A DNA stretch of 36,793 nucleotides from Planctomycetota bacterium (GTDB lineage: Bacteria > Planctomycetota > Phycisphaerae > UBA1845), in assembly GCA_024278695.1 (NCBI GenBank), contig JAJRSR010000129.1, positions 1 through 36,793 on the forward strand, in the 5' to 3' direction. Within the stretch, counting starts at the first letter, position 1; each line of letters opens with the position of its first letter. Positions 25,128 through 33,987 of this stretch are shown here, in pieces. The position numbers and the translations under genes were made by a program. Below the pieces are notes generated by a model. It was given only the letters and a program-made list of their open reading frames with translations, had not been told where the DNA came from and did not search any database.

Positions 25128-26168
25128 CTATGCATCCTCTGCCGGTGAGAAGCCACGGGCTACGAGATCCTGAATATCGATCATTCCGACTAGCTGATCG
25201 CTGCCGTCAACGACGGGCAGCTCATCGATCGCGAAGCGACTCATGATATCCAATGCTTCCGTTGCCGTAGCGTCAACAGCGACCCGCTTGGGATCGCGCG
25301 TCATGATTTCCGATACGGGGTCCGACTTTCGCCATCCATCGGCATGGGTCATCAAACGAAAGAAGTCTCCGTGCGTGACGAATCCGACCAACTTACCGCC
25401 TGCGTCCACCACGGCCGCTGCGCCAGAGCGTCGAGGTGAAGCGAGAATCGCTGCAAAGCACGATTCGATCGACTCGGCCGTGGTCACTGCCGGGCAGTCA
25501 GCTTCCGTGCGCATGACATCAGACGCCTTCATCAAAAACCGTCCGAGCGCACCACCGGGGTGATAGCTCGCATACTGCTCGGGACGAACAGATTTCAACG
25601 CCATCACGCTCAATGCCAAAGCATCACCTAACGCCAGCATCGCCGCCGTCGAGCTACTCGGCGCTAACCCCAAGGGACAAGCCTCGGGCGTTTCGCCAAT
25701 GTGCAGAACGCAATCCGCAAACGCCGCAGCCGGCGACTTCGGGCAAGCCGTTAACAAGACCACGCCGCAACCGACCTCACGTAGACGCGGCAGCAAACGG
25801 ACCAACTCCGAGCCACCACTCTTGCTCAATGCGATGATAACATCGTCCGGGTGAATCATGCCGAGATCACCGTGCAGCGCCTCCACAGGGTGGATGCCGT
25901 AAGAGAGTGTTCCAGTGCTGGCTAGCGTCGCTTGGATTTTGTTGGCGATAAGCCCCGCCTTGCCAACGCCGGTGAGGCAAACACGCCCCCGACAAGCAAG
26001 AACCATCCGAACGGATTCGACGAAAGAGTCCCCCAAACGTGAGGCTGCATCGCCGATGGCCGCCGCCTCCGCGTCTAGCACGGCGCGACCCTTCGCAAGG
26101 ATGAACGCATCACTCTCGGCGGGCGGTACGGACTCGCTATTTGGCTTGTTGGTTTGTGTGGTGGCCAT
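25128..26168 (-). CDS. kdsD: arabinose-5-phosphate isomerase (KpsF/GutQ family)
   Basis: This 346-residue protein has a SIS sugar-isomerase domain (residues 30-200: CLTGVGKAGLIANKIQATLASTGT, HPVEALHGDLGMIHPDDV, ALSKSGGSELVRLLP, EACPLGLAPSSSTAAMLALGDAL, SYHPGGALGR). Two CBS domains follow (SDVMRTEADCPAV; VSEIMTRDPKRVAVD). It converts ribulose-5-phosphate to arabinose-5-phosphate, the first step to Kdo for lipopolysaccharide, which supports a diderm envelope. It is last in a run of minus-strand genes, 61 bases after the YdjY-like gene, and converges on the protease gene with a 32-base gap. GAGAGG lies 14 bases from the ATG, so the initiation signal is weak. Confidence 0.94.
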   Translation of the reverse strand: MATTQTNKPNSESVPPAESDAFILAKGRAVLDAEAAAIGDAASRLGDSFVESVRMVLACRGRVCLTGVGKAGLIANKIQATLASTGTLSYGIHPVEALHGDLGMIHPDDVIIALSKSGGSELVRLLPRLREVGCGVVLLTACPKSPAAAFADCVLHIGETPEACPLGLAPSSSTAAMLALGDALALSVMALKSVRPEQYASYHPGGALGRFLMKASDVMRTEADCPAVTTAESIESCFAAILASPRRSGAAAVVDAGGKLVGFVTHGDFFRLMTHADGWRKSDPVSEIMTRDPKRVAVDATATEALDIMSRFAIDELPVVDGSDQLVGMIDIQDLVARGFSPAEDA

Positions 26169-26229
26169 AGGCCCGACATTGTCCTCTCAACGGCAAAGTT
26201 CCTCAACCGGCGAGGAATAATCTCGAAAA

Positions 26230-27252
26230 TCAGGGGTGTTCGCCCGTTTCCAGGTCGGTCGTAAGCCGTCCCGCTTCGATACCTGCGTCAACCAAACTCC
26301 GGATAGCCGCTCTGACAACCGCTGGCGACGGCTCCACATCAACCAATGCCACTAGGTGAACCACAGTGCCAAGCCTTTCTTTGGCCAGTGCCGCGGCAGC
26401 CTGAGCGGGCGTGACAATTGTCGAGCGCCGCCAAAGTCGCCCCTCATCATCTAACGACAACGTGAATGATCGACCTCCCCCCACGCCGATGAGCAGCACA
26501 CAAGCGGTACCCACCGGCGGAATCTGTGGCGTGTTTGCGGAAAGCCAAAGCTGATCATCATCAGCGCTGTGGGATCGATCCAATGAGAGCAGCGCGCTCG
26601 GAAAATCCACCACACACGCCACGGCACCCTCGACATCGGCAGCAAACCCACCGTCCGAATGCCTTCGCGACCCACTAAATACCCACCGCAGCCGCGTGGG
26701 AGCTTCGCCGTTGGCCAACCGGACCAAGTCCCTCGCCGGCACCTTGCGAGCGGCATGCCCCTTGCCAAACCTAACGGTGACCGAAACCTCAGCACCACTC
26801 GGCGGCATCATGCGCTGCAACTTCTCGCTGTAAGTCGGCGGGTGGCCAGGCTCTGCACCCAACAGCCCGATCGCCTGATAAATGTGATACGGACGGGCCG
26901 AAACGACCAAGACACTCTCGTGTTCACGTGAGTGCGGTGCGCACGCGAGAAGCTCAAGTGGTCCTCGACGAAACGCCACTTTGGCGCTAACCTCAACAAC
27001 CCGCGCTGACCAATCAATGCGGACGCCCGGCGCAAAATCCACGATCCGAGCATCCCGACTTTGCGCCAGCTCAATTCGATCAGTTAACTTGTCACCACCC
27101 GAAGCTATTGGCTGCGCATACGCACTGAAAACGGAGACCAGCATGAAGAGCGCAACGGCAATACCACGCGCAGCCACAGCACAGCGTGGCGGACGCCCGC
27201 AGGATTCGCGCACCACGCACGACCGATTGGCTAAATGCCGCGCATGAAACAT
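26230..27252 (-). CDS. secreted YdjY-domain protein with ExbD-like C-terminal region
   Basis: This 340-residue protein has an N-terminal hydrophobic segment after a basic region (GIAVALFMLVSVFSAYA-QP), probably a signal peptide or anchor. Residues about 70-190 fit the YdjY domain (PGVRIDWSARVVEVSAKV, GPLELLACAPHSREHESVLV, RPYHIYQAIGLLGAEPG). Residues about 250-335 (FTLSLDDEGRLWRR, TPAQAAAAL, ALVDVEPSPAVVRAAI, LVDAGIEAGRLTTD) resemble the periplasmic C-terminal domain of ExbD/TolR; this second match is my inference. YdjY has no established biochemical role. The gene starts 15 bases after the secretin stop, so it is probably co-transcribed and may serve the same envelope machine. No Shine-Dalgarno was found, so the start is uncertain. 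Confidence 0.7.
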   Translation of the reverse strand: MFHARHLANRSCVVRESCGRPPRCAVAARGIAVALFMLVSVFSAYAQPIASGGDKLTDRIELAQSRDARIVDFAPGVRIDWSARVVEVSAKVAFRRGPLELLACAPHSREHESVLVVSARPYHIYQAIGLLGAEPGHPPTYSEKLQRMMPPSGAEVSVTVRFGKGHAARKVPARDLVRLANGEAPTRLRWVFSGSRRHSDGGFAADVEGAVACVVDFPSALLSLDRSHSADDDQLWLSANTPQIPPVGTACVLLIGVGGGRSFTLSLDDEGRLWRRSTIVTPAQAAAALAKERLGTVVHLVALVDVEPSPAVVRAAIRSLVDAGIEAGRLTTDLETGEHP

Positions 27253-27267
27253 TCGCTCAGGCCGACG

Positions 27268-30200
27268 TTATGCCCCAGAGAACGAAGGAAACGCCAGCTC
27301 CTCCTGCTCGGACTGGATGATGATCTTTGGCTTGATTAGGATGAGCAGGGTCTGCTCGTCCTTGATCATCGTGCGCGACGAGTACGCGCGTTTGAGCAAC
27401 GGAATCTTGGAGAGCACCGGCACGCCGGCTTCCACTTCGGTCTCGCTGGCAAGCTTCTGGCCACCGATTAACAAGGTACCGCCGTCAGGCACTGAGACCG
27501 TCGTCTGCACGCGCTGACTGGACAGCGTCGGCAACTGAATGAACGCCGCAAGCGCCGTGCCACCACCAAACCCACCGCCCGCACCACCACCGCTGAACGG
27601 AATCGTCTGCAAGTCCAGCAAACGGGTGAGACCGGGTCGCAGCGTCATGGTCACGTACCGTTTGTCAGCCGTAACGGTGGCGTTCACATCGAGCACGGCA
27701 CCAGAATCGATCGTACCGGTCTGCGGAGCCTGAGCCACCGCTCCCGTTGCGACAACCGGGTTAAGCGTGCTCACGAAATTCTGCTGGACAGTCACCGCTA
27801 CCCAAGATCGCTGACCATTAAAAAGCACCAGACGCGGGGCCGTAAGCACCGACGTCCGCGAATCGGCTTGTGTCGCCCGAATCAGGAAGTCAACCTGGAT
27901 GTTATCAAGGAAGCTCCCAAAAATGCTGAGAGCCGGTCCAACCGTGGTGCCGGCAAAGCTACCAGGAATATCACTACCGAGGTTGGCGGGATCAGTGTAG
28001 CCCAGGGTGTTGCCAGAAATCGGAATCGGCGTTCCCCGGCCACCACTCCCACCGGAAAAACCAGGCGTCAGGTAAGGCTGCCCAAACGGCTGGTTGATGA
28101 CACCGTTCGGTGTAGCCATCGCGGTTCCCAGCCCCGGGGTGTTTGGAACGAAACCAAGCCGCGAGAACGATCTCGGAAGAAGCAGGTTGCTACCCAGGAC
28201 AGGGTCTGTCAGCGCGCCGCCGCCATCAGATGGAACGAAATCGAAACCGGCACTGCCCGAGTTCAAGACAATATCAAGATCAATACCCATCTCTTCCAGG
28301 TAGTGACTGGACACGGTGATAAAACGCGCATCAACGGCAATCTGAACCGCCCGTTGCTCACGAAGTTTCCCCAACAGACTGCTGATTTTCTGCTGGCCCG
28401 CCGAGTTCTGCGTGATGACAAGCTGACCGTTGAACTCGTCAATCGTGCCGATCGAACCGCCACGCCCCTTCCAGCTATTCGGGAAAACGTTTTCCTGCAA
28501 GAGGTCGATAATCTGACGAACGCGATCACGCCGCCCAGGATCCTCTTCACGCTCGTCATCGTCGTCGTCACCATAGAGCCACGGACGTTGCTGAGCCTCA
28601 GTCGTGGCGGCGGCCTGAGCCAAACGGTTCGCATCGCGAAGATCCATCAGCGGCGCGTCATTAAAAACGGGGATTTCCATCAACAGGTCGCTGATGTCGT
28701 AGACGGCTTGGTACGTCTCATGATCGAGCGTATCCTGGGTCGCTACCTTGATAACGCCATCGCTCAAGGCATAGCCCACGGCCACCTCGCCGCCGCCAGC
28801 CTGTTCAAGTACCTCCGTTAGCGCCTTCCGCAAAGAGATTTCCCCGGGAAGTCGCAAGTCAATAATGGCGTCAGCATCCACACCGGCACGTTTTAGGTCG
28901 TGCCAGTTCACTATGATCGGCAGCCGATTCGCAGTTGCCAACTCTTCCATGACATCGCCGAACGTCGCATCAGCGAACTGTACCGTCGTGTCCTGGTCCA
29001 GCGCGGAGATGAGACGGCGGTTCCGCGAAACGCCCGGTCCCTGCCGCTCGGGGCGGACAATCATCTCTCGCCAGTTGTCAGGATAACGAAGCTCCTCATG
29101 CCACGGAATCTTCGCCTCCTCGACCCCCTGAAGCACGCGCTGCGTCTCGGCGTAAAGCGCATCCCGCAACTCACGACTGCGCCTCATATCGCGTCGTTCG
29201 ACCAACTCATCGGTTAGCCAGCGAGCACTTTGGTTGCGTGGGTCAATAACGCTAACTTGACGAAGAATGTTGATGGCCGCGTCCAGGTCACCGTCTTTAC
29301 GATGCTGGATCGCCTGTGCCATAAGGCTTGCGACCTGCCGCGCTCGATCCTGCGCGTCCTGCTCCAATCTTTCTCGGCGTTCATCCTCGACCGCGCGTCG
29401 CGTCTCGGCCACCACACGCTCGTTGTAGTCACGGGCACGTTGTTCCACGCTCGCAGAGAGCGTTTCGTACTCATCACGCAGGCTATCATACTTCGATAGC
29501 GGGTCGGCGAATTGCTTCCCAGACTCAATCACTTGCCCAGCCCGAATCAACAGTTGCCTGCAGCGGTCAAACCGCTCACCATCAACTTCAGCGTTAATTG
29601 CTAACTCCACATCGCGATACTCTGCGACGGTGCGTTGCCAGTTGATCCGATCCTCACGGCGAATCTGGTCGATTAATGATTCCGCACGTGTTCCCGACGC
29701 ATTAATTTGAGCGTCCCGGACACGCGAAAGACCATCTACGGCCTCTGGAAATCCAGCAACCATCGACAGCGCTTCGGAAAACAGGCGCTCTGCCTGCGAG
29801 TAACGGCCGGCATCAAAAGCATCGTTCGCTTCAGCAGTGAGCGTGCGCGCCCGATCCACGTCAGATGTCGTCATCGGTACGTCATCAGCAGGCTCATTCG
29901 TCTGCGCAACAAGCTGAACACGGGCACCTCTTGCAGCATCGTTGCGCCTGCCCCGCGCACCATCGAGAAGCGTTTCAGCCGCCGAGCTAACTTGCGGCGA
30001 CACATAATCGTTAGCTAAGACGCCACGAAGCAGTCGTGTCGCCGCAGCGTGATCGTCGGACGCGAGAGCCGTCTGCGCATCTTCAAGATCACGCACGCCC
30101 TTCTCCTGCATCGTGATCGCCACTTGCACACGGTTGAGGTATTCGTCACGGCGCATTTGATCGGCTCGCGATAGTTGTGATCGATCAACACTGACGAGTA

Positions 30201-30354
30201 GCTCCTGCGCAGCGAAGTATTCGCCCGCCTCAAACATCGCCACGGACCGGTGAAGCGCATCACCTTCATCAGCACGCACGACGCCAGCTGGCATCACCAC
30301 CAAGAGTGCCACGGCAACAAACGCGACCCTCACAGGTATCTTGAAGCTATTCAA
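27268..30354 (-). CDS. GspD/PilQ-type secretin with long TPR-like N-terminal region
   Basis: This 1028-residue outer-membrane secretin has a signal peptide at 1-28 (VVRA-DEG). Residues about 30-400 are helical and repeat-like (FEAGEYFAAQELL, FDAGRYSQAERLFSEAL, HRKDGDLDAAINILRQV), read as TPR units plus a coiled-coil. An N0/STN-like domain follows (TVQFADATFGDVMEELA, EISLRKALTEVLEQAGG), then the secretin core (VQIAVDARFITVSSHYLEEMG). The closing signature is VPDGGTLLIGG with PVLSKIPLLKRAYSS and LLILIKPKIII. A DDDDDE acidic patch stands near 600. The start is TTG, with AGGAGGAG 6 bases upstream. It would form the export pore for the PilM-type assembly encoded upstream; type IV pilus and type II secretion cannot be separated here. 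Confidence 0.9.
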   Translation of the reverse strand: MNSFKIPVRVAFVAVALLVVMPAGVVRADEGDALHRSVAMFEAGEYFAAQELLVSVDRSQLSRADQMRRDEYLNRVQVAITMQEKGVRDLEDAQTALASDDHAAATRLLRGVLANDYVSPQVSSAAETLLDGARGRRNDAARGARVQLVAQTNEPADDVPMTTSDVDRARTLTAEANDAFDAGRYSQAERLFSEALSMVAGFPEAVDGLSRVRDAQINASGTRAESLIDQIRREDRINWQRTVAEYRDVELAINAEVDGERFDRCRQLLIRAGQVIESGKQFADPLSKYDSLRDEYETLSASVEQRARDYNERVVAETRRAVEDERRERLEQDAQDRARQVASLMAQAIQHRKDGDLDAAINILRQVSVIDPRNQSARWLTDELVERRDMRRSRELRDALYAETQRVLQGVEEAKIPWHEELRYPDNWREMIVRPERQGPGVSRNRRLISALDQDTTVQFADATFGDVMEELATANRLPIIVNWHDLKRAGVDADAIIDLRLPGEISLRKALTEVLEQAGGGEVAVGYALSDGVIKVATQDTLDHETYQAVYDISDLLMEIPVFNDAPLMDLRDANRLAQAAATTEAQQRPWLYGDDDDDEREEDPGRRDRVRQIIDLLQENVFPNSWKGRGGSIGTIDEFNGQLVITQNSAGQQKISSLLGKLREQRAVQIAVDARFITVSSHYLEEMGIDLDIVLNSGSAGFDFVPSDGGGALTDPVLGSNLLLPRSFSRLGFVPNTPGLGTAMATPNGVINQPFGQPYLTPGFSGGSGGRGTPIPISGNTLGYTDPANLGSDIPGSFAGTTVGPALSIFGSFLDNIQVDFLIRATQADSRTSVLTAPRLVLFNGQRSWVAVTVQQNFVSTLNPVVATGAVAQAPQTGTIDSGAVLDVNATVTADKRYVTMTLRPGLTRLLDLQTIPFSGGGAGGGFGGGTALAAFIQLPTLSSQRVQTTVSVPDGGTLLIGGQKLASETEVEAGVPVLSKIPLLKRAYSSRTMIKDEQTLLILIKPKIIIQSEQEELAFPSFSGA

Positions 30355-30676
30355 CAGAAACTCCTCCTCGCTAACCGCCGATCCAACACCACAAGCGACG
30401 CAACACCCGGCACGCCAAGCGACGCGTCTTACGATGCCAGCTTTAACTTCAGCCTACCACTCAGCACGGTGCCCTCACAACCAGCACCAATCCGCTACTA
30501 CGACCCAAGCCCGACCCGGCACACCCAATTCGAGCCTCCGCGGAGAAACCGAGCCCTAAGCCGTTGATTCTAGGGGTCTAGCGCGGTACTCGCAAGTCCT
30601 TACGCAAGCTAGTTTTCCGGCTGCGCTACGTACTGACGGGCACCAACGACGAACGCGAAACCGCCGGCCGGACATC
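30355..30676 (-). other. 322-base gap: leader and promoter region of the secretin gene
   Basis: No gene is supported between the upstream stop and the secretin TTG. It contains a good sigma70-like promoter (listed separately), a leader of about 205 bases, a CTCCGCGGAG palindrome at 30536-30545 close to the predicted transcript start, and the AGGAGGAG ribosome site at its end. Confidence 0.5.
30567..30595 (-). promoter_or_regulatory. sigma70-like promoter for the secretin gene
   Basis: On the minus strand TTGCGA (30590-30595; 4 of 6 to TTGACA) is followed after exactly 17 bases by TAGAAT (30567-30572; 5 of 6 to TATAAT). It points at the secretin gene, placing the start of transcription near 30560. 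It would uncouple secretin, YdjY-like and kdsD from the upstream pilM genes. Confidence 0.45.
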
Positions 30677-32542
30677 CTATTTACTTGGCTTCCACTTTCG
30701 ACTCTGTGCCGCCCGTAGGCTCGGATCGTCCTTGTCAATAGGCAAGAACCGCTCTGAGAGCGTCCCGCTCGAGTCCACTAGCGCCACAGCACAGGCCCCC
30801 TTGGTGCGACCTCCGAAACGAACGCCTTCACGGCCGCCACCCCGCTTACGGTCCCGAAATGGGCGGTCAAAATCAACATCTAACAGAATGGCGTCGCTGT
30901 GAAAATCTACCAACGCAAGATCCGCCACCAAAGGATCCTCCAAGTCGGGGACTTCGACACGAACCTCGCCGGCTACCGCATCACCAACGGCAAGCTGAAG
31001 CTTGCGTGATTCGACCCAAACACCTTCATACCATTGGTGAACTCTAAACCCGACCTGGGCGTCCCGCTCATCCTGGCTGACGACGTAATACTCTACATCC
31101 GGGGCCACGACTATCGGATCTGACGGTTCGGACCACTCCCCAGCGACATAGACGCGCTTGGCATCTTCGGGTTCGCGAAATTTTCCCGGATCACCGGCGA
31201 GACGGTTGAAGAACTTCTGTCGAACCCGATACTGATAGGTCTTGCCGCTCTCAACCTGCCCCGGCCTGGCATCATTAACCCACACCTGTTGAAGCGGAAG
31301 CTTTTCTCTTGCTGGTCGCTCCAGGCCGTCGTCATTATCCTCGACTAATTTCTGATCCTGCCCGGCTCGTCGGCGATTTTGCCGCTCGATATCCCTGTAG
31401 AGCTGTTCAGCTTTCGCCTGCAATGTTTTGGCCTTCTGCTTGTCGGTGGGACTGGCCTCTGCATCCCGCATCACCTCGTTGTACATGTTCCGCGCGGACA
31501 TGGCGTCGTTGGGGTTGCTCGTTGCTTTGGCTTGCGCCACTAAGGCGGCCGCGTTCGCAAAAACTTGACGCGCACGGGCTGCCGCATTGTCCGCGGCTTC
31601 TTCATCTCCACCCACGCCACAAAGTCCATAACGATCCTCAGGTTCGGCCGCAGGTGCGTCATTGGGGTAGCTGATTTCGTCGTCTTGTTTGAGCACATCG
31701 TGACAGGTGGTTAGAATCGGGAACGACCACTCGGTGCCATTCTCAATGACAGGGATAAGCGGACGAAGCAACTCAAGCTGCACTTCTGGCTTGCTAAGCC
31801 CATCAACAAAGGCTTCCAAACGATTCAACGTCGCGGGATCGGACTCCACGCGCCCGTCGGCTTGACGAAAATTGATCTCAGGCTCACCCGGCAGCGGAAC
31901 ACCGATACTCCAGGGTCTAACCAGCACCCAATCGTCCTCTGACCAACTCCCGTCTGATCGCTGAGAGCGCCGCTGGGCCTCCGTGGAGCCGTAAATCAGC
32001 TCGGACCGTGTCGCGCCATAAGCCAACCGTTGGCGGCTTGTCTGTTCGCGAACATCAACCAAGGAGGATACCGTGACCCAGTTGGCCGGTACAAAGGCCA
32101 CCCCAGAATCACGCTCGATGGAATAGGTACTGCGTCCATGGGTCACGCGTGGCTTGGGCAATGGCATCACTTCGACGAGCTCATACTGCCCCGCAACCTG
32201 ACCGGCTTTGTCCACAAGGGGCGCAGCAGGGCGAATCGACACCACGGCCGTCCAGGTCTCGCTCTGATCCAACGGTGTGAGTGACGCCGAAAATTCGTCG
32301 ACCAAAGGCTCGGGACTCTCAGTCACAGTGCGTGCATCGCGGATACGTTGGCAAATCCGCTCAGCTTTGGAAGCGATAACGGTATCCAAAGATTGCGGCG
32401 TAACCCGCTGACCATCCAATTCAATCTGGTTGGGAGAAGACACGAGGTACCGCGCAACGGAACCCAGCAGCGCTACCACCGCAACGCCGAGAATCACCTT
32501 TTCTATGTGACGTTCGACCGGACTAACAAGTTGTTTCGCCAT
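30677..32542 (-). CDS. large bitopic protein of the PilM/secretin cluster, with FN3-like segment
   Basis: This 621-residue protein belongs to no family I can name. There is one membrane helix near the N-terminus (VILGVAVVALLGSVARYLV, about 17-35) after a short basic cytoplasmic tail, so most of the chain is periplasmic. Residues about 320-400 are alanine/charge-rich and probably coiled-coil (ARARQVFANAAALVAQAK, QKAKTLQAKAEQLYRDIERQ). Residues about 425-500 look FN3-like (QVWVNDARPGQVESGKTYQ, then YRVRQKFFN and GEWSEPSDPIVV). An Arg/Gly-rich patch (RDRKRGGGREGVRFGGRTKG) is near the end. AAGG lies 9 bases before the ATG. It sits between the PilO-like protein and secretin, where pili carry PilP and type II systems GspC, so a linker from inner membrane to secretin is a reasonable guess. 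Confidence 0.7.
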   Translation of the reverse strand: MAKQLVSPVERHIEKVILGVAVVALLGSVARYLVSSPNQIELDGQRVTPQSLDTVIASKAERICQRIRDARTVTESPEPLVDEFSASLTPLDQSETWTAVVSIRPAAPLVDKAGQVAGQYELVEVMPLPKPRVTHGRSTYSIERDSGVAFVPANWVTVSSLVDVREQTSRQRLAYGATRSELIYGSTEAQRRSQRSDGSWSEDDWVLVRPWSIGVPLPGEPEINFRQADGRVESDPATLNRLEAFVDGLSKPEVQLELLRPLIPVIENGTEWSFPILTTCHDVLKQDDEISYPNDAPAAEPEDRYGLCGVGGDEEAADNAAARARQVFANAAALVAQAKATSNPNDAMSARNMYNEVMRDAEASPTDKQKAKTLQAKAEQLYRDIERQNRRRAGQDQKLVEDNDDGLERPAREKLPLQQVWVNDARPGQVESGKTYQYRVRQKFFNRLAGDPGKFREPEDAKRVYVAGEWSEPSDPIVVAPDVEYYVVSQDERDAQVGFRVHQWYEGVWVESRKLQLAVGDAVAGEVRVEVPDLEDPLVADLALVDFHSDAILLDVDFDRPFRDRKRGGGREGVRFGGRTKGACAVALVDSSGTLSERFLPIDKDDPSLRAAQSRKWKPSK

Positions 32543-32624
32543 TCATCTCGCCCTTGCGTGGTCGGTTCAAACCGCCCGCTACCCGTTAACTAAATCCATT
32601 GGTGCTTGCACCGCCAGCTTGACA

Positions 32625-33905
32625 CTACTCGGCGTCAACGCACGCGTCGGTGTCACCGCGACAAACGATGCCAAACTCATCACGGACAACGCTCGGCATT
32701 AGGCGACGAAAGACATCGCCCAGTAGAATCGTTTCAAAGTCCATCACCACAATCACAGCCGGCTCGCTTCCGTAGATCTTGCCTCGCATGTCGGGGTTCG
32801 GCGGGACGGCCGCGTAGGAAACACGCAGCAATGTATGGAAACTGTTGTTGCACAACCGCGACACAAACGTTGGTATATCCCGCTGGTCCATCACAAGCTT
32901 GACCGTAAACTGAAGCACTTCATACGCTTCACCGGAACCCGAATGAGTAAAGACCGTCAGCGGTGTCCCCGGCGGCAAGGCTTCGCCGTAGCCCTTGGGG
33001 CTCCCACCGTAGGCTTCTTCATCAGAGTCGAGCGGAATGAACTCAGTCGGTACCCGTATCGAGATGACCTCTTTGATTGGCATCACACCGACCCACGGCG
33101 TGCCACCCTCCTTCTTAACCGCTTCAGCGGTCTCGTTGTTCATGGCGGCAATCAAATCAACGACGTCTTTTTGAATCCAGTACGCGATCTGCGCATACCA
33201 GACATCCTCGGGCCAGGGCGGTTCAGCCACTTCGACATCTTTCATGCTTTCTCGAAAATCCAAGCTGGGAACACCACCACGAGCTGTCCTCGGGAGATTC
33301 TGCCCAACCCCAATGCCGTAGCAGTAAAGCCGTTGAGCGGCAGCAAGATCAGCGCGCGACCGCGGGTCGCGTCGGGCACCTTCTCGCGTCAATACACCAG
33401 CAGGATCGCGCAACGGACCCGGATCGGGCGGCTTTTTCAGGCCTTGCTCCCGCGCTAGCACCTTGCGCTCCGCCTCCTCGTCATCCACGATATCCTTCAT
33501 CGTGGTAAACTCCGAGGAACTCGCGGGCAAACCAGCGGAAAGCGAATCGAACAATGCCTTCATCGCATCATGGTAGCTGCGGCGAAACTGAATCAACACC
33601 TGTGGTTGGCCATAGGGAAGGGCACCCTCAATGATCGGTTGATACCGGTATAACTTCTTCGCTCGCTCGATGACCTCATCATAATCGGCAACGATCGTAT
33701 CGATACGGCGCTTGGCCGCCTGGATTTGGGTGATGTTGGCTGGCTTGGACTGTAGACTGGACAGGTCCCGATCGAGCCCGGCCGCACCATTCAATGCGGT
33801 CTTGACCTTACCCATAGATTGGTGGCCCGTAAAACCGGCTGCGATACCACCTACGGCCACCAAGGCGCTAATGATGACGAACATGTGCCGTCGCAAGAAT
33901 TCCAC
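32625..33905 (-). CDS. bitopic PilO/GspM-position protein
   Basis: This 426-residue protein has a short basic cytoplasmic tail, then one membrane helix (FVIISALVAVGGIAAGF, about 10-26), then a periplasmic helical segment (LDRDLSSLQSKPANITQIQ, AAKRRIDTIVADYDEVIERA) and a larger domain. A segment near residue 330 (AYEVLQFTVKLVMDQRDIPTF) looks like the beta-alpha unit of ferredoxin-like folds in PilO. GTG at 33905 is the preferred start: GGGAGG lies 8 bases upstream, while the TTG six bases earlier is too close to it. It lies 82 bases after pilM. The PilO role is inferred from topology and position only. Confidence 0.7.
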   Translation of the reverse strand: MEFLRRHMFVIISALVAVGGIAAGFTGHQSMGKVKTALNGAAGLDRDLSSLQSKPANITQIQAAKRRIDTIVADYDEVIERAKKLYRYQPIIEGALPYGQPQVLIQFRRSYHDAMKALFDSLSAGLPASSSEFTTMKDIVDDEEAERKVLAREQGLKKPPDPGPLRDPAGVLTREGARRDPRSRADLAAAQRLYCYGIGVGQNLPRTARGGVPSLDFRESMKDVEVAEPPWPEDVWYAQIAYWIQKDVVDLIAAMNNETAEAVKKEGGTPWVGVMPIKEVISIRVPTEFIPLDSDEEAYGGSPKGYGEALPPGTPLTVFTHSGSGEAYEVLQFTVKLVMDQRDIPTFVSRLCNNSFHTLLRVSYAAVPPNPDMRGKIYGSEPAVIVVMDFETILLGDVFRRLMPSVVRDEFGIVCRGDTDACVDAE

Positions 33906-33987
33906 GATCAAAACCTCCCGCTGGTGGCCCGCTTCACAAGCACACCCACTGAATGCTACACGTCGATACCGCTAGCACCACAAACCA

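Noticed and set aside
27868-28821. Plus-strand 317-codon frame inside the secretin region
   Set aside because: It is the antisense shadow of the secretin core; composition is basic and low quality, with no recognisable domain.
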